DNA from: IDS-8 sp035304345
GTDB taxonomy: Bacteria > Pseudomonadota > Gammaproteobacteria > Steroidobacterales > Woeseiaceae
Reading direction: 5' to 3'
Length of the DNA stretch: 64,000 nt
Assembly: GCA_035304345.1 (NCBI GenBank)
Contig: DATGQE010000102.1
Span: forward strand, 1 to 64,000
Below the pieces are notes generated by a model that worked only from the letters and a program-made list of their open reading frames with translations, searched no databases and was not told the origin of the DNA. Positions 34,685 to 46,275 of the stretch are shown one piece after another. Position 1 is the first letter of the stretch. Every line of letters starts with the position of its first letter. The translations under genes were made by a program, and so were the position numbers.

Positions 34685-35473
34685 TCAGCGCCAGCGGCCG
34701 CGCCCGCCGTTCACCCGGTGCCAGGCCCGCGTGGCATGCCGGCGCTGCTTCCAGCCGTGGTACGGGTGCCGGGCGAGGAGCTCGGGGTCGCGGAACAGGA
34801 ACACGAGCACGGCGCCCGCCGCGAAGCCGCCCACGTGCGCCCAGAAAGCCGTGCCGCCGCCGATGCTGCCGACGTTCGCCAGCCCGCCGATGAGCTGCAG
34901 CACGGCCCAGTAGCCGAGCATGGCGATCGCCGGCACGGCGACCGTCGTGACGTAGAACCCGAGCAGCACCAGGAGGTGCACGTGCACCCGCGGGTACAGC
35001 ACGATGTAGGCGCCCATGACGCCGCCGATCGCGCCCGACGCCCCCACCATCGGGATCGGCGACTCCGGGTTCGTCGCGACCTGCGCGGCCGCGGCCGCGA
35101 GGCCGGACAGCAGGTAGAACACGGCGAAACGCACCCGTCCCATCGCGTCCTCGACGTTGCCGCCGAAAATCCACAAAAACCACATGTTCCCGATGAGGTG
35201 CAGCCAGCTCCCGTGCATGAACATGGACGACACGACGGTGTGCCAGCTCGACTCGCGGCCGACCGGGCACGGCAGCGGGCCGGGAACCTGCGTCGGGTCG
35301 ACGCTGCCGAGGAGCTCCCCGGGTATGAGGCCGAGCAGGCACACGGAGCGCGACAGCGCCGGCTCGACACCGAGCCCCTGGAGGAAGATCCAGGCGGCGA
35401 CGTTGAGGCCGATCAGCAGGTAGGTGACGACCGGCACGCGGAGCTGCGGATTATCGTCGCGAACGGGAAACAT
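34685..35473 (-). CDS. Rhomboid-family intramembrane serine protease
   Basis: A 262-residue membrane protein with six predicted helices. The catalytic serine is in VGASGAIGGVMGAY and the histidine in AFWAHVGGFAAG; MHGSWLHLIGNMWFLWIFG is the conserved loop-1/helix-2 block, and RHPYHGW occurs near the C-terminus. It should cleave transmembrane substrates within the inner membrane; the substrates are unknown. It lies between the AI-2E-family gene (9 bp away) and aceK on the same strand. Confidence 0.88.
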   Translation of the reverse strand: MFPVRDDNPQLRVPVVTYLLIGLNVAAWIFLQGLGVEPALSRSVCLLGLIPGELLGSVDPTQVPGPLPCPVGRESSWHTVVSSMFMHGSWLHLIGNMWFLWIFGGNVEDAMGRVRFAVFYLLSGLAAAAAQVATNPESPIPMVGASGAIGGVMGAYIVLYPRVHVHLLVLLGFYVTTVAVPAIAMLGYWAVLQLIGGLANVGSIGGGTAFWAHVGGFAAGAVLVFLFRDPELLARHPYHGWKQRRHATRAWHRVNGGRGRWR

Positions 35474-35482
35474 GCCGTCGGG

Positions 35483-36547
35483 TCAGGTCACGGTTTCCGG
35501 GCTCGTGCGCTGGTTCTCGAAGCTGTGCCAGACCGAGAAGAACAACGCCGCGATGATGGGGCCGATCAGCACGCCGGACAAGCCGAACATCGAGATGCCC
35601 CCGAGCGTCGACAGCAGGATGATGTAGTCGGGCAGGCCGGCATCGCGGCCGACGAGGATCGGGCGCAGCAGGTTGTCGACCAGGCCGATGATGACCGTGC
35701 CGAGCACGACCAGGACGAGGCCCTTCACCAGGGCGCCGGTGGCGATCAGCCAGACCGCGGCGGGGATCCACACGAGCGGCGGGCCGACGGCCGGCAGGAG
35801 CGCGAGCAGGCCCATGACGACACCCCAGAGGATCGGCGCGCGCAGGTCGAGAAGCCAGAACGTGACGCCCCCCATGAATCCCTGGATCGCGCCGATCAGG
35901 AAAGTGCCCTTCAGCGTCGCGCGCGAGACGATCGCGAAGCGCCCCGCGAGATGGCGTGCGAGCGCGTCGTCCAGCGGCAGCGCGTGCCGGATCCGCTGGA
36001 TGATCACGACCCCGTCACGCAGGAAGAAGAACAAGAGGTACAGCATCACGAAGAGCTGCAGGAAGAACATCACCGTCCCCTGACCGATCGTCACGGCATT
36101 GGTCGCGACCCAGCGGCCGGCGGCCACGGCCGCGGTCGACAGGCCCTGCCGGATCTGGCTCAGCTCGACGCCGAAACGATCGAGCAGGCTCGTGACCGCG
36201 GGGATCCGGGCCTGCAGCCAGTCGAACACGGCCGCCGCCCGGATGTTGCCCTGCTCGAGGTCGCGCGCGATCTCGGCGGCTTCGCGGGCCACGGCAACCA
36301 CGACCAGGAACACCGGGATGAGGACGAGAAACACGATCGTGATCAGGGTGAGCGCGGCCCCCAGCGACGGGCGGTCCGGTATCGTGCGCAGCATGTAGCG
36401 CTGCAGCGGCTGGAACAGGAGCGCCAGCACCAGCGCCCAGAAGACCGGCTTCAGGAAGTCCGTGATGAGGCCCAGGAACGCGAGCGTGACGGCAATGAGC
36501 AGCAGGAAGAAGAACGCCCGATCGACCGTCTGGACCGGCAGAGCCAT
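35483..36547 (-). CDS. AI-2E/PerM family transporter
   Basis: A 354-residue inner-membrane protein of the AI-2E exporter family (TqsA/PerM/YdiK type). It has about eight hydrophobic helices with a polar middle part (about 75-150), FMGGVTFWLLDLRAPILWGVVMGL and a family-typical LLPAVGPPLVWIPAAVW block. Members export autoinducer-2 or act as Na+/H+ antiporters; the substrate cannot be told here. It is the first gene of a likely three-gene transcription unit with the rhomboid protease and aceK. Confidence 0.85.
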   Translation of the reverse strand: MALPVQTVDRAFFFLLLIAVTLAFLGLITDFLKPVFWALVLALLFQPLQRYMLRTIPDRPSLGAALTLITIVFLVLIPVFLVVVAVAREAAEIARDLEQGNIRAAAVFDWLQARIPAVTSLLDRFGVELSQIRQGLSTAAVAAGRWVATNAVTIGQGTVMFFLQLFVMLYLLFFFLRDGVVIIQRIRHALPLDDALARHLAGRFAIVSRATLKGTFLIGAIQGFMGGVTFWLLDLRAPILWGVVMGLLALLPAVGPPLVWIPAAVWLIATGALVKGLVLVVLGTVIIGLVDNLLRPILVGRDAGLPDYIILLSTLGGISMFGLSGVLIGPIIAALFFSVWHSFENQRTSPETVT

Positions 36548-36652
36548 CGCGATTCCTCGAGCAGCCTGACAACGGGAACCGGCGCGCGCCGGGGGACGCG
36601 GCGCCGACCGTAGCCAGCGTAGCAGATTTCGCGCCGGACCTGTCCTCGTCCC

Positions 36653-37410
<758 letters not shown>

Positions 37411-37414
<4 letters not shown>

Positions 37415-38340
37415 GCCGTGTTCCTTCTCACGAGATTGACGAAGATCTCCTCGAGCGAGCTTTGCGACGTGTGCAGGTCGCTGTAGCGGATCCCTGCCCG
37501 GTTCAGCTCGGCGAGCAGCCCCGTGATGCCGGTGCGCTCGGCCTGGGTGTCGTAGGTGTAGACGAGCTCGAAGCCGTCGTTGGCGAGCTCCAGGCTCCAC
37601 CCGGCGAGTGACTCGGGGATGGTCTCGAGCGGGGCCTGCAGGCTCAGCACCATCTGCTTCCTGCCGAGCTTGCGCATCATCTCGTGCTTGTCGTCGATCA
37701 GGATGATCTCGCCGTGATTGATGACGGCGATCCGGTCCGCCATCTGCTCGGCTTCCTCGATGTAGTGCGTCGTGAGGATGATGGTGACCCCGGAGTCCCG
37801 CAGCCCCCGCACGACCTCCCACATGTCCTTGCGCAACTCGACGTCGACGCCGGCGGTCGGCTCGTCCAGGAACAGGATTTCCGGCTCGTGCGCCAGCGCC
37901 TTGGCGATGAGCACGCGCCGTTTCATGCCGCCCGAGAGCGTCATGATGCGGCTGTCCTTCTTGTCCCAGAGCGAGAGCGACTTCAGGACTTTCTCGATGT
38001 GCGCCGGGTTCGCCGGCTTGCCGAACAAGCCGCGGCTGAACGAAGTGGTCGCCCACACCGACTCGAACGTGTCCGTAGCCATCTCCTGCGGCACGAGGCC
38101 GATCATCGCCCGCGCCTTGCGGAAATCCTTCACGATGTCGTGGCCGCCCACGGTGACGCGGCCGGACGTCGGGTTGACGATCCCGCAGATGATGTTGATC
38201 AGCGTCGTCTTGCCGGCACCGTTCGGTCCGAGCAGCGCGAGAATCTCACCCTTGCGGATCTCGAGATCGACGCTCTTCAACGCCTGGAAGCCGGACGCGT
38301 ACGTCTTCCGGAGACTCTCGATGCGGATGACCGGCGGCAT
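37411..38340 (-). CDS. ABC transporter ATPase (YadG-like)
   Basis: A 309-residue ATP-binding subunit with Walker A GPNGAGKTT, signature LSGGMKRR, Walker B EILFLDEPTAGVD and H-loop TTHYIEEAEQ. The C-terminal extension ending SSLEEIFVNLV is typical of the drug/polysaccharide ABC-2 group. The start is the ATG at 38340 or one three codons earlier (38349). Neither has a Shine-Dalgarno site. A TACAAT hexamer just upstream suggests a leaderless message beginning at the 38340 ATG. Confidence 0.87.
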
Positions 38341-38349
38341 GGGCGCCAT

Positions 38350-38355
38350 TGTAGG
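38350..38355 (-). promoter_or_regulatory. -10 element immediately before the YadG-like gene
   Basis: TACAAT on the minus strand ends 9 bp before the ATG at 38340, so the expected start point falls on or next to that ATG, leaving no leader. The -35 region is poor. If this promoter is used, the alternative start at 38349 would not be transcribed. Confidence 0.35.
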
Positions 38356-38447
38356 CCGGCCGTCAGGGCGCGTCCCCGCCGTAGGCGCGACCCTTGCGGG
38401 TCGTGCGGACTGCACGACCCGCAGGTCGCCGATGCGGGACGTCCCGG

Positions 38448-38549
38448 TCACGACGCCAGCCAGAAGATCAGTCCGAGCAGCGACGCCGCGAAGACGATCC
38501 CCAGCACGACGACGCCCGGTTCGATTTCCGTGTGCGAATGTTCATCCAT
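38448..38549 (-). CDS. 33-residue single-pass membrane peptide
   Basis: A small open frame encodes MDEHSHTEIEP, then a hydrophobic helix of about 20 residues (from GVVVLGIVFAASLLG), ending in a serine. AGGAG lies 9 nt before the ATG at 38549. The acidic/histidine-rich N-terminus and single helix suggest an inner-membrane microprotein. It lies between the efflux outer-membrane gene and the YadG-like ATPase, on their strand. I do not recognise a family. The strong Shine-Dalgarno and clean helix make it likelier to be real than chance, but conservation is unchecked. Confidence 0.55.
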   Translation of the reverse strand: MDEHSHTEIEPGVVVLGIVFAASLLGLIFWLAS

Positions 38550-38633
38550 AACATATCGCTCCTGTCTCGTCGTTATCCCTTGCATTCTCCATTCCGCGCT
38601 CGCTTGCCTTCCGCCCCGCATTCGCGTGCGGTG

Positions 38634-40066
38634 TCAATGCGAGTACGGACCGGCCGCGACTGCGGGCGCGACCTCCCACCCGCCGCCGAGCGCCTTGTAG
38701 ATGGCGACGACGGAGGTGTTGAGGTCCGTTTCCGCGCGTGCGACCGCGTCCTCGGCCTCGAGCAACGTGCGCTCGGCGTCGAGCAGCCGCAGGAACTCGA
38801 TCGCACCCTCGCGATAGCGGATCCGCGCGAGCTCGGCGGCGCGCGCCGAGGCCGCCGCCTGCTCCACCAGGGCGCGCAGGCGCGCCTGGTTCTGGGCGTA
38901 GGCCACGAACGCGTTCTCCGTCTCTTCGAGCGCGCGGAGCACGGTTTGTTCATACGCCGCGAGCGCCCCATCGGCCTGTGCCCTCGCCGCCCTGAGCCTG
39001 GCCCGCACGCTGCCCAGGTCGAACGCTGCCCAGCTCAACGTCGGGGTCACGCTCCAGGCCTCGCTCGCGGCCTCTCCCAGCTCGCTCGCCTCGCCCGTGA
39101 TGAAGCCGACGAAGCCCGAGACGGACAGCGACGGGAACAGGTCTGCCGTGGCGACACCGATGCGCGCCGTCGCCGCCGCGAGCTGGCGCTCCGCCGCGCG
39201 GATGTCGGGCCGGCGGCGCAGCAGCAGCGCCGGCTCGCCGATCGCGAGCGGCTCGGCGAGCGACTCGCTGACGGGCGCCTTGCGCTCGCTCTCCGGGATC
39301 GTCAGCGTGCCGGGCGCCATCCCGAGCAGGACCGCGAGCCGGTGCTCGGCGGCCCGCGCCGCCGTGGTGAGCGGCGGCAGGGTGGCCTCCGTTGCCGCGA
39401 GCTGCGCCCGGGCACTCGCGAGGTCCAGCTCGGTGCCGCGCCCCAGCTCGTAACGGATGCGGGTGATGCGTACCGCCTCCCGCTGGTTGTCACGGTTCTC
39501 GAGGGCCACCGCGTACCGCCGCTTCGCGCCGAGCAGCTCCAGGTAGTTGCGCGCGACCTCCGCGGCGATGCTGACCTGCGCGGCGTGCAGGCCGGCCTCG
39601 GCCGCCTGCGCCTCGGCGTGCGCGGCTTCGGCCTGGCGCCGTACCCGCCCGTACAGGTCGATCTCCCAGAAGGCGTCGAAGCCGAGGTCGAAGGTCTCGG
39701 ACAGCACGCGCTCGTCGCCGCCCGTGCCGAAGCCGACGAGCTGCTGCTCGCGGCGATCGTACGCGCCGTGCGCGCTCACGGTCGGCAGCCGGTCCAGCCA
39801 GGCGTCGCGGTAGATCGCACGCGCCTCGGCGAGCCGGGCGGCCGCGATGCGCACGTCGAGGCCGTCGCGGAGCGCACGCTCGATCAGGTCGTCGAGCACG
39901 GGGTCGCCGAACTCGCGCCACCAGGCTGCTTCGACCTGCGTGCGGGCGAAGTGCTCCGCGTCCGCGTTCACGAAACGGGGGGCCGTGGTGTCCGGAGCTT
40001 CGTACTCCGGACCCACGGCGCAGGCGCCCAAGCCAAGTGCAAGCGAAAGGAGAACGAGCGAGCGGA

Positions 40067-40070
<4 letters not shown>
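38634..40070 (-). CDS. RND efflux outer-membrane lipoprotein (OprM/NodT type)
   Basis: A 478-residue TolC-superfamily channel with a lipoprotein signal peptide ending in LGACAVG. GPEYEAPDT and WWREFGDPVLDDLIERAL are the typical mature N-terminus, and RRRPDIRAAERQLAAA the mid-protein hallmark of the NodT/OprM group; a second copy of the internal repeat occurs near the C-terminus. GGAG precedes the ATG, which overlaps the stop of the pump gene (ATGA). It completes a tripartite drug-efflux system. Confidence 0.92.
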
Positions 40071-43270
<3,200 letters not shown>

Positions 43271-43392
43271 GAATCGCCTGCCTTGTCCTGGTATCGCTTC
43301 TGCCGTTGCCGTCGGGTTCGCAACCCGTTGCCGCGCGCGGTCAACGACCGCTCATCGACCGCCAGCGGACGCCCGGGGTGCCCGCGGCCGCC

Positions 43393-44571
43393 TCACGGCC
43401 GGCCCGCACCGACGTTCGCCGCCAGCCGCTCGAGCTCGCGCGCATCCCGGTCCATCGCGACCTGCACCGGTGCGACCGGCACGCCGGGACGCACCCGCTG
43501 CAATCCGTTGACGATCACGCGATCGCCGGCTTCGAGCCCGCGGGTCACGACGCGCAGGTTGCCGACGAGCGGACCGGTCTCGACGCCGCGGTACTGGGCG
43601 ACGTTCTGGTCGTCGACGACGAGCACGTACTTCTGGTCCAGGTCGGTGCCGATCGCGCGGTCGTCGACCAGCGCCACCTCGCGCACCGACGGGCTCACGA
43701 GCTTGATGCGCACGAACAGCCCCGGCGTGAAGCGCCCGTCGGCGTTGTCGAGGACCGCGCGGCCGCGGATGGTGCCGGACTCCGGGTCCACGCGGTTGTC
43801 GAGGAAATCGAGGCGCCCTTCGTGCGGATACCCGGCCTCGTTGATCAGCCCGACGAATACCGGGGCGCTGCGCGCCGCCGCCGGGTCCTGGCCTTCGATG
43901 TAGCGCAGGTAGCTCTGCTCGTCGGCATGGAAATAGGCGTAGACCGGGTCGTCCGAGACGAGCGTCGTGAGCAGCGTCGAGCTGTCCACGAGGTTGCCCG
44001 CGGTCACGAGCGCGTTCGAGACGCGGCCGGCGATGGGCGCGGTCACCGTGGTGAACTCGAGATCGAGGCGCGCGGCTTCCAGTGCCGCCTCCACCGCACC
44101 GAGCTCGGCCGCCGCGATGGTCCGTGCGGTCTTCAGGCTGTCGTACTCCTCCCGGGCGATGGCGTTCTCCGCGAGGAGCCGCTCGGCGCGCTCCTCGTTG
44201 CTGGCGGCGAGCGCGAGGCCCGCCCGTGCGCGGGCGAGCTCGGCTTCCAGCCGTTCGACCTCGGCCCGGAACGGGCGCGGATCGATCCGGAACAGGACCT
44301 GCCCGGCCTCGACCCGGCTGCCCTCCTCGAAGTGCACCGATTCGATGTAGCCGCTGACCCGCGGCCGGACGTTGACGGCCTTGACCGCGGCGAGCCGCCC
44401 CGTGAATTCCTGCCAGTCGTGCAGCGGCTGCACCTCCACCCGCGCGACCGAGACCTCGGGCGGGGGCGGCGCGGCCTGCTCGTCGTCAGCGCGGCTCTGG
44501 CCGCAGCCCGCGAGCAGCAGGGCGAGGGCGGCGGCAAGCGACAAAAAGGTCCATCGGCGTAGCGGATTCAT
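43393..44571 (-). CDS. RND efflux membrane-fusion lipoprotein (MexE-like)
   Basis: A 392-residue periplasmic adaptor with a lipoprotein signal (LALLLAGCGQS). VRPRVSGYIESVHFEEGS begins the lipoyl half-motif, an alpha-helical hairpin follows (about 95-160), and VTAPIAGRVSNALVTAGN closes the lipoyl domain before the beta-barrel. It joins the pump to the outer-membrane channel. It is the first gene of the efflux operon, with an approximately 190-nt untranslated leader if the promoter at 44768-44796 is used, and is divergent from the TetR gene. Confidence 0.92.
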   Translation of the reverse strand: MNPLRRWTFLSLAAALALLLAGCGQSRADDEQAAPPPPEVSVARVEVQPLHDWQEFTGRLAAVKAVNVRPRVSGYIESVHFEEGSRVEAGQVLFRIDPRPFRAEVERLEAELARARAGLALAASNEERAERLLAENAIAREEYDSLKTARTIAAAELGAVEAALEAARLDLEFTTVTAPIAGRVSNALVTAGNLVDSSTLLTTLVSDDPVYAYFHADEQSYLRYIEGQDPAAARSAPVFVGLINEAGYPHEGRLDFLDNRVDPESGTIRGRAVLDNADGRFTPGLFVRIKLVSPSVREVALVDDRAIGTDLDQKYVLVVDDQNVAQYRGVETGPLVGNLRVVTRGLEAGDRVIVNGLQRVRPGVPVAPVQVAMDRDARELERLAANVGAGRP

Positions 44572-44698
44572 CCGTCACTCCTTGCTTCAAGGTTCAGCGG
44601 GATACCGGAAGCGGCAGGGGTCAGCGCCGATGAAACCGCCCTCCACGCCCTGGACCGGTCAGCTCCGGGGGCTCTTCCCGGCCGGGCGTGTCGGCGAT

Positions 44699-44727
44699 TT
44701 GACACAGTGCAACATTCCTTGGATGAT
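44699..44727 (+). promoter_or_regulatory. Promoter of the tetR-family gene
   Basis: TTGACA at 44699-44704, 17 bp, GATGAT at 44722-44727. The predicted start (about 44734) is just upstream of the palindrome at 44742-44755, giving a leader of about 80 nt. Confidence 0.5.
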
Positions 44728-44741
44728 TAAGGGATGTTACT

Positions 44742-44755
44742 ATACCGTTCGGTAT
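44742..44755. promoter_or_regulatory. Palindromic operator ATACCG-TT-CGGTAT
   Basis: A perfect 6-bp inverted repeat with a 2-bp centre between the two divergent promoters. Its size and position are typical of TetR-family operators, so autoregulation and control of the efflux genes by the neighbouring regulator are likely. Confidence 0.65.
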
Positions 44756-44767
44756 CATTCGGCAGGA

Positions 44768-44796
44768 ACGATACTGACCGGTCACTCACCTGTCAA
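44768..44796 (-). promoter_or_regulatory. Promoter of the RND efflux operon
   Basis: On the minus strand TTGACA (44796-44791), 17 bp, TATCGT (44773-44768). A second perfect palindrome, TGACCGGTCA (44775-44784), lies in the spacer, so a repressor bound there would block RNA polymerase directly. Confidence 0.6.
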
Positions 44797-44813
44797 GGGG
44801 AAATTCGATCGCC

Positions 44814-45425
44814 ATGAGCGCGGAGCCCACGGGAAAGAAATCGGACAAGGCGAAGAGGCCCAGCGCACGCGAGCGCATTTGCGAGACCGCGCGCGACCTC
44901 TTCTACAGCCGCGGCATTCGCGGCGTCGGTGTCGAGATGATCGCGGCGGAGGCCGGTACCACCAAGATGAGCCTCTACCGCAACTTCGCCTCCAAGGACG
45001 AGCTGGTGGCCGAGTGCCTGTGCCGCCAGGAGCAGGAGTTCTGGGAGTGGTGGGACCGCACGCTCGGCCCGTTCGAAGGGCAGCCGCGGCAGCAGCTCGA
45101 GGCGCTGTTCGCGGCCCTGGAAGCCCAGGTGACCGACGAGCAATGGTCGCGAGGCTGCCAGTTCGCCAACGCCGCCGTCGAGCTCCCCGATGCCGACCAT
45201 CCCGCCCGCCAGATCATTTTCAAGCACCACCAGGAGATCCGCGAACGCTTGAGGCGGCTGTGCACCGACATGCGCGCACGCGACCCGGAAACCCTCGCGG
45301 ACGGCCTGTTGCTGCTGATGGCCGGTGCCTACATGGCCTGCCTCGTGTTCGACAGCCGCGAGCTCTCCCAGTCGATCAGCAAGAGCGCGCGCGCCCTCCT
45401 CGACTCGGCACTCGGCGCGTCTTAA
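44814..45425 (+). CDS. TetR-family repressor of the efflux operon
   Basis: A 203-residue TetR/AcrR regulator. The N-terminal helix-turn-helix is in GIRGVGVEMIAAEAGTTKM followed by SLYRNFASKDELV; the C-terminal helical domain would bind the inducer. The divergent arrangement with a tripartite pump and two palindromes in the shared intergenic region identifies it as the local repressor. AGGGGA lies about 12 nt before the ATG. The effector is unknown. Confidence 0.88.
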   Translation: MSAEPTGKKSDKAKRPSARERICETARDLFYSRGIRGVGVEMIAAEAGTTKMSLYRNFASKDELVAECLCRQEQEFWEWWDRTLGPFEGQPRQQLEALFAALEAQVTDEQWSRGCQFANAAVELPDADHPARQIIFKHHQEIRERLRRLCTDMRARDPETLADGLLLLMAGAYMACLVFDSRELSQSISKSARALLDSALGAS

Positions 45426-45470
45426 ACGAGCGCACCACCGGGCACGCCGCCGCGCACGGCCGGCGAATCC

Positions 45471-45493
45471 CCTTTCCAAATGTCCTTTCCAAA
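45471..45493 (+). repeat. Direct repeat CCTTTCCAAA x2, 13-bp period
   Basis: Two identical decamers at 45471-45480 and 45484-45493 precede the small gene at 45521. The second extends into CCTTTCCAAAGG, a near-palindrome. They may be a regulator site; nothing links them to a known factor. Confidence 0.35.
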
Positions 45494-45520
45494 GGCGGCC
45501 GCGCCGTCTACGCTTCAACT

Positions 45521-45838
45521 ATGCGACCGCAGCAACGCGATCTCGCCGAGCTCCTCCGGGACGCGGAGAAGCGGGGCTTCACCCGCAATTTCGCGATCGA
45601 GGACGACGAGCTCTGCTGCTCCGCCACCGGCGAGCGTTACCGGCGCGAGCAGGCGAAGGTCGTGTCGACGCAGGCGGTCGACATGGGCACCGACCCCGGG
45701 GACGATGCGACGCTGTACCTGATCGAGACGGACAGCGGCGCGAAGGGCTACCTCATCCTCTCGGACGCGTTCCACGCGGACCCGCGCAAGGCGGCTTTCG
45801 TCCGCTCGCTCGCCCGCCAGGACGGCGCCGACGCCTAG
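45521..45838 (+). CDS. Small conserved protein resembling the misnamed PRPP-synthetase-like family
   Basis: A 105-residue soluble protein. AEKRGFTRNFAIEDDELCC, a central GTDPGDDATLYLIETDSG and a final GYLILSDAFHADPRKAAFV align by eye with short proteins common in Bacteroidetes that carry the automatic name phosphoribosylpyrophosphate synthetase although they are far too short for that enzyme. The function is unknown. There is no clear ribosome binding site before the ATG at 45521. The stop codon overlaps that of the convergent gene in the palindrome CTAG. Confidence 0.65.
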   Translation: MRPQQRDLAELLRDAEKRGFTRNFAIEDDELCCSATGERYRREQAKVVSTQAVDMGTDPGDDATLYLIETDSGAKGYLILSDAFHADPRKAAFVRSLARQDGADA

Positions 45839-46275
45839 CCGCCGCCCTGCGCCATCCGGCGCGCTTCCGCAACCGTCGTGTGGCACTCGCCGGCCATGGC
45901 CGACCCCGGCACCGCGAGCGATTCCGCCTTGCGGGCCAGTTGCTCCGCGCGGGCGTAACGGCCCTGCGCGAGCTCGAGCCGCGCCAGCTCCAGCCAGATC
46001 GCCGGCGCCGCCGGCTCGATTCTCAGGGCACGCTCGAGCGTCGCCGCGGCGCGCGCGTAGTCGCCCGTGCGGCGCTCGTTGCGGCTTTGCGTGAGCAGCG
46101 CGTCCGCGGCGGCGCTCATCGGGACCTCGCGCGGCGCGGGCTCGCCCGGCGCCGGGGCGCGCGGCTCGCCGGGCGGCACGGCAGGCCCGGGAACCGTGCA
46201 GCCGGCGAGGCCGCCCGCGACAAGGACGGCGGAAACGAGCGCCGAGGCGCTCAGTTGACGGCGTCGCGCAACCAT
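45835..46275 (-). CDS. TPR lipoprotein downstream of PBP1b
   Basis: A 146-residue lipoprotein; the signal peptide ends in GGLAGCTVPG. After a proline-rich linker two tetratricopeptide repeats are visible (RNERRTGDYARAAATLERAL and then WLELARLELAQGRYARAEQLA). The ATG at 46275 has GGGAG upstream and overlaps the end of the PBP1b gene by 25 bp, implying joint expression. In other bacteria outer-membrane lipoproteins such as LpoB regulate PBP1b, but this TPR protein does not resemble LpoB, so such a role is only suggested by position. Confidence 0.75.
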   Translation of the reverse strand: MVARRRQLSASALVSAVLVAGGLAGCTVPGPAVPPGEPRAPAPGEPAPREVPMSAAADALLTQSRNERRTGDYARAAATLERALRIEPAAPAIWLELARLELAQGRYARAEQLARKAESLAVPGSAMAGECHTTVAEARRMAQGGG

